This document shows positions 45,677 through 56,089 of a stretch of 64,000 nucleotides of DNA, one piece after another (within the stretch, counting starts at the first letter, position 1; each line of letters begins with the position of its first letter). The stretch is from Sorex araneus (taxonomy: Eukaryota > Chordata > Mammalia > Eulipotyphla > Soricidae): the NCBI RefSeq assembly GCF_027595985.1, contig NC_073311.1, forward strand, positions 46,021,438-46,085,437. The letters run 5' to 3'. A program made the translations under genes and the position numbers. The notes under the pieces were generated by a model. The model did not search any database, was not told where the DNA came from, and saw only the letters and a list, made by a program, of their open reading frames with translations.

Positions 45677-47200
45677 GTCAATCCCAGTGCCTAAGAGAAC
45701 TGAACTACAAATAGAAATATGCTCTCACAATGCTGCCTTTATCAATAGACCAAAAAATTGTTTCTGAATTGTTCCCAAGAGGCTGAGAAATGAATCTTCT
45801 TTATGAAACTTATACACAGAGGGAACATCAATGACAATAACTATATCAGATGCAGCAATAAAGGCAGTCAGTAGTAAAAAGGCATGTGAAATAACTCTTT
45901 GATAGGGTATTGAAAGTAAAACCAGAAAGTTACTCCCAAGTGGTTCATTCCTTTTTCTTCCCTCCACACTAAGACCTTGAGAATTAAGTCTGGGTTTATA
46001 AATGCTGTGACTTATAACCCATCCTTGTAGAATGAAGGTTTAAAGAATAAATGAATGAACAATTTGATAGGTGATATTTAGTAAATATCTCAGGCACTAT
46101 GGGAGAGTTTAAAATATCAATAGCATCATAGAGTTTTGTTATTTTAATAAATTTTTGTCTTCCTCCCCCAGCATTTTTGGCCTTTCAACATCAACACTTT
46201 CTAAATCTTATTTGATCTACTCCTTTCCATAGTTAGATGCTATGTACAACTTTTCTTTCAGCGATAAGCTCTGTGTTTTTTCATTCCGACACTGTAATTC
46301 AATAGTCTCAAAAAATATGATATTTGTGTATACTTAACACGGTGCTAATACATTGCTTATTATAAAATAAACAGAAAAATAGAACTAGAACTTATTTTAA
46401 ACAAATAAGGTAAAATGGATAAATATTTAATCACTTCCCATACACAATGCATTGCTTTGCAAGTACTTTACTTTGAAAAGCACTGATTTACATAAAAAAA
46501 AACCCAAATCTCATAGTTTTGTGAGAAGTGAATCAGTGTACACAAAGTAGAACAGTGCCAGCTCTATATGAAAAAAACATCAATGGCAGTCATTTCATTG
46601 CCACGATCATGAACAACACGGTTTATCTGGACCAGAAAACGTCTCTGTATCATCCCTTTAGCCTCACCCCTATGTAAAGCCCCTGGAATGCCAAATCCAA
46701 AGGCTGTGCTTCAGAGAGTTATTAGAATGCATCTCTCTAAAGAGTTAGGATCTTGCCCTGCAGGAGACAATAATACTGTAGTTTAGCAAGAAGCCATGTC
46801 CAAAAGGCCAAAGCAAAGTGGGAACAATTGGTAAAACTAAGGATGAAGTCTATGAGTAGTTGTTTTAAGTACTTTGCTGGTCCTTCAACAACAACAACAA
46901 AAACTAAGGATGAATTTACATAAAAATGACTCAATTGAAAACATGCAATTAATAACTGCAAGGGGAAAAAAAAAGAAGTATGATCCTAATATATATGATC
47001 TAAATCTCCGGTAAACAGCTGAGGGCCTGGTAATACAAATACTGACAATTTGCTTAACTAAAACTATGACACAACTATATGGTAAAGAAGGGAAACATTA
47101 ACTTCAAAATGATCAGCTTTAATTAGTAAAAATCCAAAGGAGATCAGCCAGAAATTGTAAGTTTAGCCATGATACTTTAAGAAATAAATCTTTTTAAAGT
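44757..47200. other. intron sequence, SINE-free for 2.4 kb
   Basis: AT-rich, with a short A run at 44822-44845 and a (TA)(TG) microsatellite at 45636-45677. No exon or repeat family recognised. Confidence 0.4.
45636..45677. repeat. (TA)n(TG)n microsatellite
   Basis: About 7 TA units then about 13 TG units, with one TTTG interruption. Confidence 0.9.
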
Positions 47201-47203
47201 TGG

Positions 47204-47395
47204 GGTGTGGGGGCTTGAGTGATAGCACAGCGGGTAAGGTAGTTTGCCTTACACACGGCCAACCCGGGTTCGATTCCCAGAATCCCATATGGTCCCCCAG
47301 CACCACTAGGTGTAATTCTTGAGTGCAGAGCCAAGAGTAACCCCTGAGTATTGCTGGGTGAATGTGACCCAAAAAGCAAAAAAAAAAAAAAAAAA
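47204..47395 (+). mobile_element. SINE-A (first of two)
   Basis: Head 'gggggcttgagtgatagcacagcgggt' and an A tail of about 18 bp. An extra 'gaat' lies in 'gctgggtgaatgtgaccc'. Confidence 0.92.
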
Positions 47396-47566
47396 GTGGG
47401 GCGGGGGAAGCAGAATAATAAAGCAGCGGGTAGACCACTGGCCTCACACACACAGCTGACTCAGGTTTGATCCCCAGCACCCCATATAATCCCACAAGCA
47501 CTGCCAGGAGTGACCTCAGGGCCAGGATTAAGCCCTGAGCACAGCCAGGTGCAGCTCCAAAACAAA
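47396..47566 (+). mobile_element. SINE-A-like (second of two, older)
   Basis: Starts directly after the A tail: 'gcagaataataaagcagcgggtagaccactggcc', then 'ggtttgatccccagcacccc'. Same orientation as the first. Confidence 0.8.
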
Positions 47567-47706
47567 AATTACTTCAAAGTATCTCTGAGGGATATGACTC
47601 AACACAGAATCTACCTTTAGTATTAATTTTAATTTACATTTTGGTAAATCAGTTCAATTCCCTCCTCCCTCTCTGTTCCCTTTCCCCTTCCTCTTCCCAC
47701 TCTCTT

Positions 47707-47707
<1 letters not shown>

Positions 47708-47743
<36 letters not shown>

Positions 47744-47769
47744 ATATATGTGTGTGTGTATATATATAA
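47708..47769. repeat. (TA)n/(TG)n microsatellite
   Basis: About 60 bp of TA with TATG and TGTG variants. Confidence 0.94.
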
Positions 47770-48600
47770 ACCTCAGAAGCATAAGAGAGAAAAGATTTAG
47801 AAAGGCAGGAAAGTCTCCCTGAAAGAAGAAAAAAAGAATAAGGAAAAGAAATTTATGAAAGAGTTATAGAAACCAAGTAAGATTCTAGAAATCTGATTTC
47901 TGGAATAAGATTCCAGAAGAGGGAACAATCAAATACATTAATTCTGAAAAAAAAAATTAAAACAGAAGAACATGAATTTTTTTTAGGTTGAAAACAATGG
48001 CTAAACAATGGTCAACAACACAGAAGAGAGACACCCCAAGTAAGGCACATTAACGTGAAATATAAGAAAAGGAAGACAGAGACAATCTTCTGGACCAAAG
48101 GTGTACATACATGAGATCAGTATTGCATGTGCCACTCAGCTGTTCTCAGTGTTCAAGTTGAAGGCAAAGAAATGATGCCTTCCAAATTCCAAAAGAAAAA
48201 TCATTCTATATCTTTGTCAATCTACTCACACAAACGTATCATGCAAAGGCTCAAAAAATTTACCCCCCCCCCCAGCATTCTTTCCCAGGGATCAATAAGA
48301 AGATATGTCCTCTTATTTTTTAAAGAACAATTGTTTTAAAGAGACACAAAAATCATGAAATCAGGAAATGTAAAATTTGTAATGCTCATGCTTATATGAG
48401 TGATGCTAAACTTAAAGTGGTGCTAAACTTAATGCTGACTAGAAGATGAGATGAATAAGAAGGCATTTCATTGATTCTTTAAATGTCAAAATATTTGACA
48501 TTTTAAATGTCAAAATATTTTCATGAGTCTTTAGATTTTATTTTTATAAGTTAGTTATCCTTTTACAAGTCTGGACATAAAAAAGGGAAAGGTTTTAACT
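47770..48600. other. intron sequence just downstream of the 149-bp exon
   Basis: A-rich. An inverted repeat with 10-bp arms lies at 48481-48503 ('aaatgtcaaa'/'tttgacattt', 3-bp loop), about 100 bp past the donor site, followed by a partial direct repeat. Confidence 0.4.
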
Positions 48601-48605
48601 CTTAC

Positions 48606-48754
48606 CTGTAATACAGCGGCAAATAAGTATACCACTATGAAGATTACAGTTAAAGACGTGTGACCACTTTTCATCAAGTGAATAGTGTAGAGGAAAATTA
48701 AATGTCCAGGAATTACTAAAAGCAGCAGAACTTGAGCAGACTTATTATTTACTC
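48606..48754 (-). CDS. SLC41A2: SLC41A2 internal coding exon (two membrane helices)
   Basis: 149 bp. The acceptor is ttttgtattgcag|GAGTAAAT; the donor is TTACAG|gtaag with GTAAG at 48601-48605. Two bases complete Gly, then 49 codons: [40 protein letters not shown] and VYLFAAVLQ. There are two hydrophobic spans (about [17 protein letters not shown] and [15 protein letters not shown]), consistent with transmembrane helices, split by a short polar loop MKSGHTS. It ends in phase 0 and joins directly to the last coding exon. The 27-kb intron after it holds most of the repeats in the window. Confidence 0.96.
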
Positions 48755-49200
48755 CTGCAATACAAAATGTAAAAGTTGCTGAGAAATCATATTTTGGTAA
48801 AGAATAGGCACAGTTATTAAAAATTTGAAGAGCAATTTCAGGCTTTTATACTGCACAGCATCACATAAAATACACTTGCTAAAAATAAAGTTCAACTATT
48901 TACAATTCACTTAATTTTCTGACATTCTCACTACATATGTGAATTAAATTAAAGGGGGCTGAACAGACTTATTAGGAAGAACATTGATCAGACTTTAATA
49001 GTTATCATAAGAAAAAGGGAGGTTAGTGAAAAACACGAAATACTTAAAACACTTAGAATGCTTTTCTTTGACTTTCTCTTCAGGGTTCTTTCACTGATAT
49101 TATCACATTGGGCATTTCTGATCCTTATTCAAAGGATCAAAACTTGCATTTACTTTGATCAGAAAGAAAAAGGAGAAGAACTGTGTGGCTTCAATGTGTG
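48755..49200. other. 1-kb intron, unique part
   Basis: No repeat recognised. It includes the pyrimidine tract for the 48606-48754 exon. Confidence 0.4.
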
Positions 49201-49202
49201 GT

Positions 49203-49350
49203 CTTGGACCAGGGACACAGTTCAGCAGGTTGAAGCTCAAACTGCATGAAGGTACCCAGGGTTGAATCCTGGACCACTTGGCCCCATATCTACTGAGCTG
49301 GGAGTAACCCCTGAGTACAGCTGCCAGTTAGCACCCCCATCCCAAATGTG
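49203..49350 (+). mobile_element. old SINE-A-like copy
   Basis: 'ttggaccagggacacagttcagcaggtt' and 'ggagtaacccctgagtacagctgcc' are recognisable. The middle is shortened. Confidence 0.65.
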
Positions 49351-49359
49351 GTTTTAAGG

Positions 49360-49442
49360 GGCTGTTGTATGTTGTGGTAGAGCACATGCTTCACATATAT
49401 GAGCTCCTGGGTTCAATCCCTGCAGTGTGCGTGCACACACGC

Positions 49443-49480
<38 letters not shown>

Positions 49481-49481
49481 A
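49360..49481 (+). mobile_element. SINE head fragment with (CA)n/(CG)n tail
   Basis: 'ggggctgttgtatgttgtggtagagcacatgcttcac' and 'gggttcaatccctgcagtg' form a tRNA-like head, followed at 49427-49481 by (CA)n with CGCGCG. Confidence 0.6.
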
Positions 49482-49760
49482 TCATGGGTTAAAATTGTGG
49501 GTTTAGAGTCTTGGCACTCACCTGCCTGGGTAACATAAGTAATGTGCTGTTCCAAAACGACACCAAACTGGAGCAATTGCAAGACCGAGACAAATGCCCC
49601 CTTGTCCACTGAAATCAGTGGACAAAATCTATCCTCTATGTAGATCGGGTAAGCGCCCAGAAATGACTCGCAAAATATGTATTCAACAAAGAGTGCCTGT
49701 CTATAGCCTCAGAAAAGTATGATCCTAAAACAAATGACGCACAAATCTACATAAACATAC

Positions 49761-49892
49761 CTGGGCCGAAAAATGTTCTACATGGGTAGGAACAACCTTT
49801 GGGCTCGTCAGGCAGCTCTCCCGGGATGCTGTGCAAATGGAGGTAGGTAGAAATCCTGCTCGCTTGAATGGCCACCAAGTTACCACCGATAC
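49761..49892 (-). CDS. SLC41A2: SLC41A2 internal coding exon (GGNL..ASRIST motif)
   Basis: 132 bp. The acceptor reads ctcccatttcag|GT and the donor reads CCCAG|gtatg with GTATG at 49756-49760. After the split Gly codon it encodes IGGNLVAIQASRISTYLHLH, then SIPGELPDEPKG, then CSYPCRTFFGP and the first base of another Gly. N-G-x-G-G-N-L-x-A-x-Q-A-S-R-I-S-T is the hallmark motif of the second SLC41/MgtE half; it lines the ion path in MgtE-type channels. The following polar Pro/Gly/Cys segment should be a loop between membrane helices. The next exon continues as GVNNKSAQ, as expected in this family. A 1,006-bp intron separates it from the next coding exon. Confidence 0.96.
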
Positions 49893-50380
49893 CTGAAATG
49901 GGAGAGAAGGCCAATGTAGTGAGCCTCATATTTTTAAACCACTTACATACATTCAACCAAGAGCAAGCCTCTTTTCCAACACATCCGCGGCCAATAAAAC
50001 AAACTTCTCTAGAAAGGCTGGCTGATTTAGTGTTGAGGCAGATATTCCAAAGTCATAAAATCATTGTTGTGAAAGACTCATTATTTTTTTTGCAAATCTG
50101 ACTCACTGTCTGGTCTGAAAGCAGCCCTGAGCAAGCGATTTAAAAAAAAATTAATATCAGAGCCAAGATACAGACATACATAGAAATAGATCTGCCTCAT
50201 AGGGAGTCTACAAGAGGAATTTTACCACGGCTAAAGATGCACAATGAATGGATGTCAAGGAGGTCGGCCAATAAAAAAACACAACTGGTAAATCTAAAAG
50301 GAAAGTGAACAAATCTGTGTTTATACTTGGAGACTGTCCCTGCTCTCTTATTAAATTATAGAATGCACAGATTTTTTTTA
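49893..50380. other. 11-kb intron, unique part next to the exon
   Basis: No repeat or second exon recognised. Confidence 0.4.
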
Positions 50381-50394
50381 AAAAGACAATTATG

Positions 50395-50601
50395 GGGGCC
50401 GGAGCGATAGCACAGCGGGTAGGGCGTTTGCCTTGCACGCGGCCGACCCGGGTTCGATCCCCGGCATCCCATATGGTCCCCCAAGCACTGCCAGGAGTAA
50501 TTCCTGAGTGCAAAGCCAGGAGTAACCCCTGAGCATCGCTGGGTGTGACCCAAAAAGAAAAAAAAAATGAAGAAAGTATAATAAATTCTGTTTAAAAAAA
50601 A
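50395..50601 (+). mobile_element. SINE-A, near-consensus
   Basis: One of the best copies: 'ggccggagcgatagcacagcgggtagggcg', a B-box-like 'gggttcgatcc', and a body matching consensus. Perfect 15-bp TSD 'aaaaagacaattatg' at 50380-50394 and 50602-50616. The tail carries 'tgaagaaagtataataaattctgttt' before a second A run. The A-box/B-box spacing fits internal Pol III promoter boxes. Confidence 0.96.
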
Positions 50602-50616
50602 AAAAAGACAATTATG

Positions 50617-50795
50617 AAGGCAGTAGTGATAGTACAGTGGGAATGGCATTTTCCTAGCATGCAAAAGACCCAGGTTCAATCCCCAGCATCCCATATGTTC
50701 CCTGAGCACTGCCAGGAGGAATTCCTGAGAGCAAAGCCATAAGTAACCCCTGAGCACTGTCGGGTATGGTCCCCAAAACAAACAAACAGAAATAG
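50617..50795 (+). mobile_element. old SINE-A directly downstream
   Basis: 'gcagtagtgatagtacagtggg' to 'gggtatggtccccaaaacaaacaaac'. The younger SINE-A landed at its start. Confidence 0.87.
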
Positions 50796-51150
50796 ATAAC
50801 TACCTACTTTTAACAATACTATCAAACAGCCTGACCTAAACAACATAGAACAAACCACTCAACAGGAGCAAAACACAGATTCTCCCCACTAGAGACCACA
50901 GTAGAGCCCTAAGAGAGTCTCAATAAATATGAAAAGATATGTTCTCTGGACACATGGGGAAGATAAATATTTGTGGATTACTCCAAATATTTGGAAGGCA
51001 CACAGCACGCTTTTAGATAACCCAAAAGTAAAAAATATATATATATTGAAAGGAAAACATTTTGAATGAAGCAAAAAAATGAAATCCCGACACACTGAAA
51101 TCTGTGCGTCACATAAAACTGCTTTGAAATAGTCAGACTAAAAAAGAAGA
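50796..51150. other. intron sequence, no feature
   Basis: Nothing recognised. Confidence 0.4.
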
Positions 51151-51151
51151 A

Positions 51152-51325
51152 TGGGGGCGAAGAGACAGTCCAGGAGTGAAGGCTCTTAACTTTCATGTGG
51201 CCAACCCCAGTTCAACCCCTGGCACCACATATTTTCCCCATGAGCCTCCCAGAGCACAGAGCCGAGAGGAAGCCCAGAACACAGGCAGTGTGGCTCTACC
51301 CCCCCCATCACCACCCCGCAAAAAA
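51152..51325 (+). mobile_element. old SINE-A-like copy
   Basis: 'gggggcgaagagacagtccaggag', 'catgtggccaaccccagttcaacccctggc', then a C-rich end 'ctaccccccccatcacc'. Confidence 0.72.
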
Positions 51326-51384
51326 GAAGAAAAGAAGGCTGCTCTCATCCACAACCTACATTTCCCATTGAAAACCGGAAAGAA

Positions 51385-51560
51385 AAGGCTGGGGCGAGAA
51401 CTCAGAGGGCTGTAGCACACGCATCACATGCTGTCACCAGGCTCCTGACAGCGACCCTTGGGAGAGCTGAAGCCAAAGCTGCTCCAGCTCAACAAATATA
51501 GGCTGTGGCCCCCAGCAACCACATGTGCAAGCAACACTATGAGGGGGCCAAACCCCAGGC
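51385..51560 (+). mobile_element. possible SINE-C fragment
   Basis: 'ctggggcgagaactcagagggctgtagcacacgcatcacatgctg' followed by GC-rich body. No clear tail. Confidence 0.35.
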
Positions 51561-51625
51561 GGCACCATATCCAGCATGCAAGCCCTGCCAGCAAGTGTGT
51601 AGGACCTGGGTCAGTGTAACAGCAT

Positions 51626-51706
51626 CATCATGATCATGATCATGATCATGATCATTATGATCATCATGATCAACATGATCATCATCATGATCATCATCAT
51701 CATCCT
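51626..51706. repeat. (ATGATC)n/(ATC)n array
   Basis: About 80 bp of ATGATC-type units with ATC interruptions, continuous with the tail of the repeat that follows. ATGATCAT is self-complementary. The Asp/His-rich minus-strand frame is an artefact. Confidence 0.93.
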
Positions 51707-52065
51707 GTTGATTGTCAAATTTCTCGAGTGGTCTCAGTAACGTCTCCATTCATCCTAGCCCTGAGATTTTAGAAGCCTTTTACTCATCCTTCCTAATGGT
51801 GCTGTATTGGAGGCTCTTTCAGGGTCAGGGGAATAAGACCCAGAATTGTTACTGGTTTTAGCATTTGAATACACCATGGGAAGTTTGCCAGGCTCTCCCA
51901 TGTGGGCAGGAAACTCTCGGTAGCTTGCCAGGTTCTCCCAGAGGGAGAACTAGGCTATAAGCTTTCGGGAGCTTGATTTTAAGTCTCTGGATGTTGGCCG
52001 TTGGTGGGATTACACGGTGCTGGGGGTGGTCCCTGGGTGTGACCGTCTAGCTACTGGAAAAAGTG
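51707..52065 (-). mobile_element. long B-relative repeat, 3' part
   Basis: Same orientation as the 39445 copy: 'tcaaatttctcgagtggtctcagtaacgtctcc', 'gctctttcagggtcaggggaataagaccc', 'ctctggatgttggccgttggtgggattacac'. The 5' part beyond about 52065 is missing. Its tail expanded into the ATGATC array. Confidence 0.82.
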
Positions 52066-52109
52066 TGACAGCATTAAAAAAAAAGTTGCAGGGGGAAGGA
52101 AAGAACATA

Positions 52110-52183
52110 AGTTATAAACTGGGGTCTCAAAGATAGCACAGCTGTAGCTGTATATCTCATGGTGATTCAATTAAAAAAAAAAC
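52110..52183 (+). mobile_element. L1 3'-end remnant
   Basis: Only 'agctgtatatctcatggtgattcaattaaaaaaaaaac' and a few bases before it remain. Confidence 0.5.
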
Positions 52184-52372
52184 AGACAGCACAGTGGATA
52201 GGGTACTTGCCTTACATGCAGCCTACCCTGGTTCCTGTTCTTGGTATTCCATATGGTTCTCTGAGTACCACCAGGAGTAATGCTAGAGTGCAGAGCCAGG
52301 AGTCAGCTCCAAGCATTGCCAGGTGTGGCACAAAATCAGACAAACAAACAAAGACAAGAAAACAAAAAAGAT
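52184..52372 (+). mobile_element. SINE-A joined to the L1 A tail
   Basis: Starts at 'agacagcacagtggatagggtac' without the first bases of the head. Tail 'caaacaaacaaagacaagaaaac'. Confidence 0.87.
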
Positions 52373-52384
52373 AGAAACTATGGG

Positions 52385-52618
52385 GCTTAACCATAGCTCA
52401 AGGACCCTGGAACGAACCTGGCACATTTGAGAACCTGAACCTAGTCTCCAACACTCAGTGGATCCCAAAGCACCACCGGGTGGTGACCGAGTGGCCCCCA
52501 GCAGCACCATGACCCTGGGCCCAAGCAAGGAACCATCAGGTCCAGTTGACCAAGTAGCACCTGAGATCAGCCCTGGGGCCCCTGAGTATTGCTTGGGAGG
52601 CCCAAAACAAAATGAATA
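52385..52618 (+). mobile_element. SINE-C
   Basis: 'ggcttaaccatagctcaagg', 'ggatcccaaagcaccaccgggtggtgacc', 'cagccctggggcccctgagtattgcttggg', then an A-rich end. Resembles 38707-38950. Confidence 0.6.
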
Positions 52619-52670
52619 AGAAAACTACATCCCATAAAACAAAGAAGCCAACCAACCAGCCAACCATAGT

Positions 52671-53254
52671 ATGACACTAATACCCCAGGGGAGTAGAAAG
52701 GAGGGCCAGGAAGACTGTTCCATGGTTGGAAAGCTAGCCAAAAGTGGTGGGGAGGGAGACAGGTAGTTAGCGAGGGTGGCTGGGACAGAGAAGGGACCAT
52801 GACAACAATGAGAGTTGGAAATGATCATCCTGGACAAACACTGAGAGCTAGAAGTGGGTAAAGGGATATACATCATAACCTTTCAGGACCTGTATTGCAA
52901 ACCATAATGCCCCAAAGGAAAAAGAGACAGAGACGGACAGAATGAGAGAAAGAGAGGGAGAGAGAGAGGGAGAAAGAGGGAGGGAGAGGGAGAGAGGGGG
53001 GAGAGAGAGGGAGAGAGGGGGAGGGAGAGAGAGAAAGAGAGAGGGATGGAGAGAGAAGGAGAGAGAGGGAGAGAACAGAGGCAGGCTGCAGGGGGGCAGG
53101 GGGGTGGGAAGGAAACTGGGGACACTGGTGGTGAAAAATGTTCACTGGTGAAGGGATGGGTGTCGGAACACTGGATGACTGAATCCAATCACGAACAACT
53201 TTGTAACTGTGAATCTCATGCTGATTCCATTAAAAATTTTTTAATTAAAAAAAA
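52671..53254 (+). mobile_element. L1 3' UTR with (GA)n expansion
   Basis: 'ttcaggacctgtattgcaaaccataatgcccc', then GA/GGGA tract at 52921-53082, then 'ggcaggctgcaggggggcagg', 'ggtgtcggaacactggatgactg' and an A-rich tail. The longest plus-strand 3' UTR copy; no ORF2. Confidence 0.9.
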
Positions 53255-53990
53255 TGTGTCCCAAATTATGGAAAATTCTTCCATTCACTGAGCTTAGGTA
53301 GATGACCCCCCACTTAACTTCACAGCCCTCCCCACCTCTCCCCAGCTCCCAGTGCCTTCTAACTTAGCGGATGCTTACAGTCAGGAGGCTTTCTTATCTG
53401 TCCTCTCCCCAGCAGGGAAGCTCTGTGAGAGCATTTGTTTACTGATCTCCGAGAGCCAGGAGGCAGCTCAGGACCAAACCGCCCACCCAAGAACGACTCT
53501 GAAAGCCTGCGAATCATGAGTCCCTCCCCCCCCCGCGCCCCCCCTCGCTGAGCTTTGAAAGATGGCAGCATGGACCCTGAGAGAAGTATGAGATCCTGAG
53601 AGCGGGAATTCTGAAACACACGCATGCAGAATGCCACGGAATCACACCCCCCAAGTAAAGAGGGAGATTTTAAAACAAGCAGCATTAGAGGAAAAGGCCA
53701 AGTGGGCATCTGACCCCGATACAAACAGGCAGAGACTTTGAAGACATCCCAGCGAACCGGCATTCCTGGGCCAGGACTGTCACCCCCTGCTGACCCAGGG
53801 AACCAGAACAAAGCCCATCCCTCCTCCCTAATGCCATTCAGGACCTTGGTAAAAGGATTATCTGGCGGATGCCAGGGGATAAGTTCTCTGCTTTAGCATT
53901 TAGGATGTGAGTTCTAGTACCAGCAACAGAAAATTCACGAGGGAGAAACACAGCCTTCACAGGTTCCAAATCCAGGTAGTTTTATGGCAC
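53255..53990. other. intron sequence, no repeat
   Basis: Contains a C-rich run at 53525-53548. The 150-codon minus-strand frame (53359-53811) has no recognisable domain and no family match that I know. Confidence 0.4.
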
Positions 53991-53991
53991 T

Positions 53992-54246
53992 GTCTGTAGC
54001 ACTGTCATCCCGTTGTTCATGGATCATTGATTTGCTTGAGCGGGCACCACTAACGTCTCCATTGTGAGACTTGTTATTACTGTTTTTGGCATATCGAACA
54101 CGCCACGGGGAGCTTGCCAGGCTCTGCCGTGTGGGTGGGATACTCTCGATAGCTTGCCAGGCTCTCCGAGAGGGGTGGAGGAATCAAACCCGGGTCGGCC
54201 GCATGCAAGGCAAACGCCCTACCCGCTGTGCTATTGCTCCAATCCA
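53992..54246 (-). mobile_element. SINE-B
   Basis: Full length, with a small 'catggatcattgattt' duplication near the tail. No clear TSD. Confidence 0.92.
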
Positions 54247-54249
54247 TGA

Positions 54250-54935
54250 TGCATAATTATTATACTCAGAAATATAAGCCGAATGATTCTGTTCAAAGAC
54301 AACCTATGTGACTTATACACCGCTGAACATGTAGTGAAGTTTTGCCACTATCTTCTAAGAAAAATTTGAACACAATGATTTCCTATTGTGGAAATACTTT
54401 TTTTTCATTCACATGGGAAAAAGATAGACAGGAAAAGCATGAAATTCCCATCCCCTGCCCCTCTGTCCCCATGAAAACCATGAGACTGATTGTTTTCTTT
54501 TTGTATCAATGTACCTCCCCCCCAAAGCAATTTAAACATAATATATTTTAAATGAAATTGTAATGGTTTCATCTTAAACTAAATGTAGCTTCAAAACTTT
54601 CTTATCACATCTCATTTAGTAAATTAAAAAAAAAAGTCCATTGAAAACAAATGCTTAAGGAAACTTAAGGCACTTCATCATACGAACTGGAAGGAGTCTG
54701 TAATAGCGAGACAAGTCCTGAGGGTAAAGACGGGCAGGATGCTCTCAATCAGAAGCCAGATAGAAAGACACAAGGTGAGGGAACAAAGCTTAGTGCACTC
54801 CAATGGGTAGGGTAGGGGGGGAGGAGCTGAAGGAGCTCAAGGGTCTATCAAGGGTCTAGTGGCTTGTGGGGCTGGGGGCTGCACCCCTAAGCCAAGGTTA
54901 CTGCAACAGAGATAACTTTTCGAAAATGCAGTATA
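54250..54935. other. intron sequence, no feature
   Basis: AT-rich. Nothing recognised. Confidence 0.4.
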
Positions 54936-54937
54936 TA

Positions 54938-55108
54938 GGGGCCAGAATGATAGTACAGCTGGTAGAGTGGTTTGCCTCGCATGTGGTTGACCCAGACTCA
55001 GTACCAGGCACCCTACATGGTCCCCTGGAGCCCCACCAGGAGTAACCCCTGAGCACAGAGCCAAGAGTAAGCCCTGGGGACTGCAGGGTGTGGCCCAAAA
55101 TACAAGAA
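54938..55108 (+). mobile_element. old SINE-A
   Basis: 'ggggccagaatgatagtacagctgg' to 'cagggtgtggcccaaaatac'. Diverged but complete. Confidence 0.87.
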
Positions 55109-55187
55109 GAACCGAGAAAAAGGCAGAGTGGGGTGGGCGGTAGAAATGTAGTTTATCATAAAAAAGTTGAAGAATGTACTGCAGTTT

Positions 55188-55188
<1 letters not shown>

Positions 55189-55234
<46 letters not shown>
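55189..55234. repeat. (GT)n microsatellite
   Basis: About 22 GT units. It abuts an old SINE head remnant at 55235-55286 (minus: 'ggtgccagggactaaaccaagg'). Confidence 0.95.
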
Positions 55235-55363
55235 TGCCAGGGACTAAACCAAGGTACATTCTTCACCACTGAGCTATATTCCAGCTCAATCATAAGACTG
55301 TTTTGAAAAATACCTCCCAGAGAACTCCAAATTTTTTTAAAAAGAAAATAAATTTCATTAAAA

Positions 55364-55483
55364 ACATTGGGGATAGAGCGATAGTATAGCGGGTAGGGGG
55401 TTGCCTTGCATGAAGCCGACCTGGGTTTGATTCCCAGCATCCCATATGGTCCACCAGGTGTGGCCCCCAAACCATAATCAAAT
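55364..55483 (+). mobile_element. SINE-A with central deletion
   Basis: 'ggggatagagcgatagtatagcgggt' to 'catcccatatggtcc', then straight to 'accaggtgtggcccccaaacc'. About 60 bp of the middle is missing. Confidence 0.87.
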
Positions 55484-55499
55484 AAGTCAATAAAAATGT

Positions 55500-56075
55500 A
55501 TTTAAGGTTGGCCTGGGGCTCGCCCAAGCAGAGTCCCCAGCAGCTATTTACTTCCACAATCCAAAATCATCACAGTATCCCCAGCCTGACTTTACCATCT
55601 CAGGACGGACCTCACCAAAATATAATCTGCTGAAAACTCGGGTGTGTGGGTTTTGTGACTGAAATCTCCAGGCTTTCTTGGGGTCTACCTTCCCCAACCT
55701 CCCTGTACTTCCAGAAGCCTCAGCAGTCACATCCACCCCCCAAAGTTGCCACCCAGTTAAACAGCTACTCCAGCCTTACCATCCAATAAAAGTACTGAAT
55801 GCCCTGAACAAACACCATGACCCCTTAGCACCTACATTGCAAGCACAAAAGGAAAAGGAGAGAAAGAGAAAGGAGGAAAGTGTCTTCCATAGAGGGAGGC
55901 TGGGGGTGGGGTGGTAGAGTGCTGGGGGATGGAGGTAGGGAAACAGGGGACATTGGTGGTGGGAAATGTACACTGGTGGAGGGATGGGTGCTGGATCATT
56001 GTATGACTGAATCCCAATTATGAACAGTTTTGTAATGGTCTATCTCATGGATATTCAATTAAAAAATTGAAAAAA
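55500..56075 (+). mobile_element. chimeric repeat: unclassified 5' module plus L1 3' tail
   Basis: 55500-55800 shares the module 'ctcgggtgtgtgggttttgtgactgaaatctccaggct' with 40380-41225. It then passes through a short GA block (55846-55880) into the normal L1 3' end ('ggacattggtggtgggaaatgtacactggtgg', 'gtatgactgaatcc') and an A-rich tail. It may be an internally deleted, L1-mobilised element. Confidence 0.6.
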
Positions 56076-56089
56076 GAAAAAAGGGATGG

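Noticed and set aside
50395-50480. A tRNA gene
   Set aside because: The A-box/B-box-like head belongs to SINE-A. It has no full cloverleaf, and it continues into the SINE body.
53359-53811. 150-codon minus-strand frame in the 11-kb intron of SLC41A2
   Set aside because: GC-rich by chance; no domain, no Kozak or splice context, and no related frame nearby.
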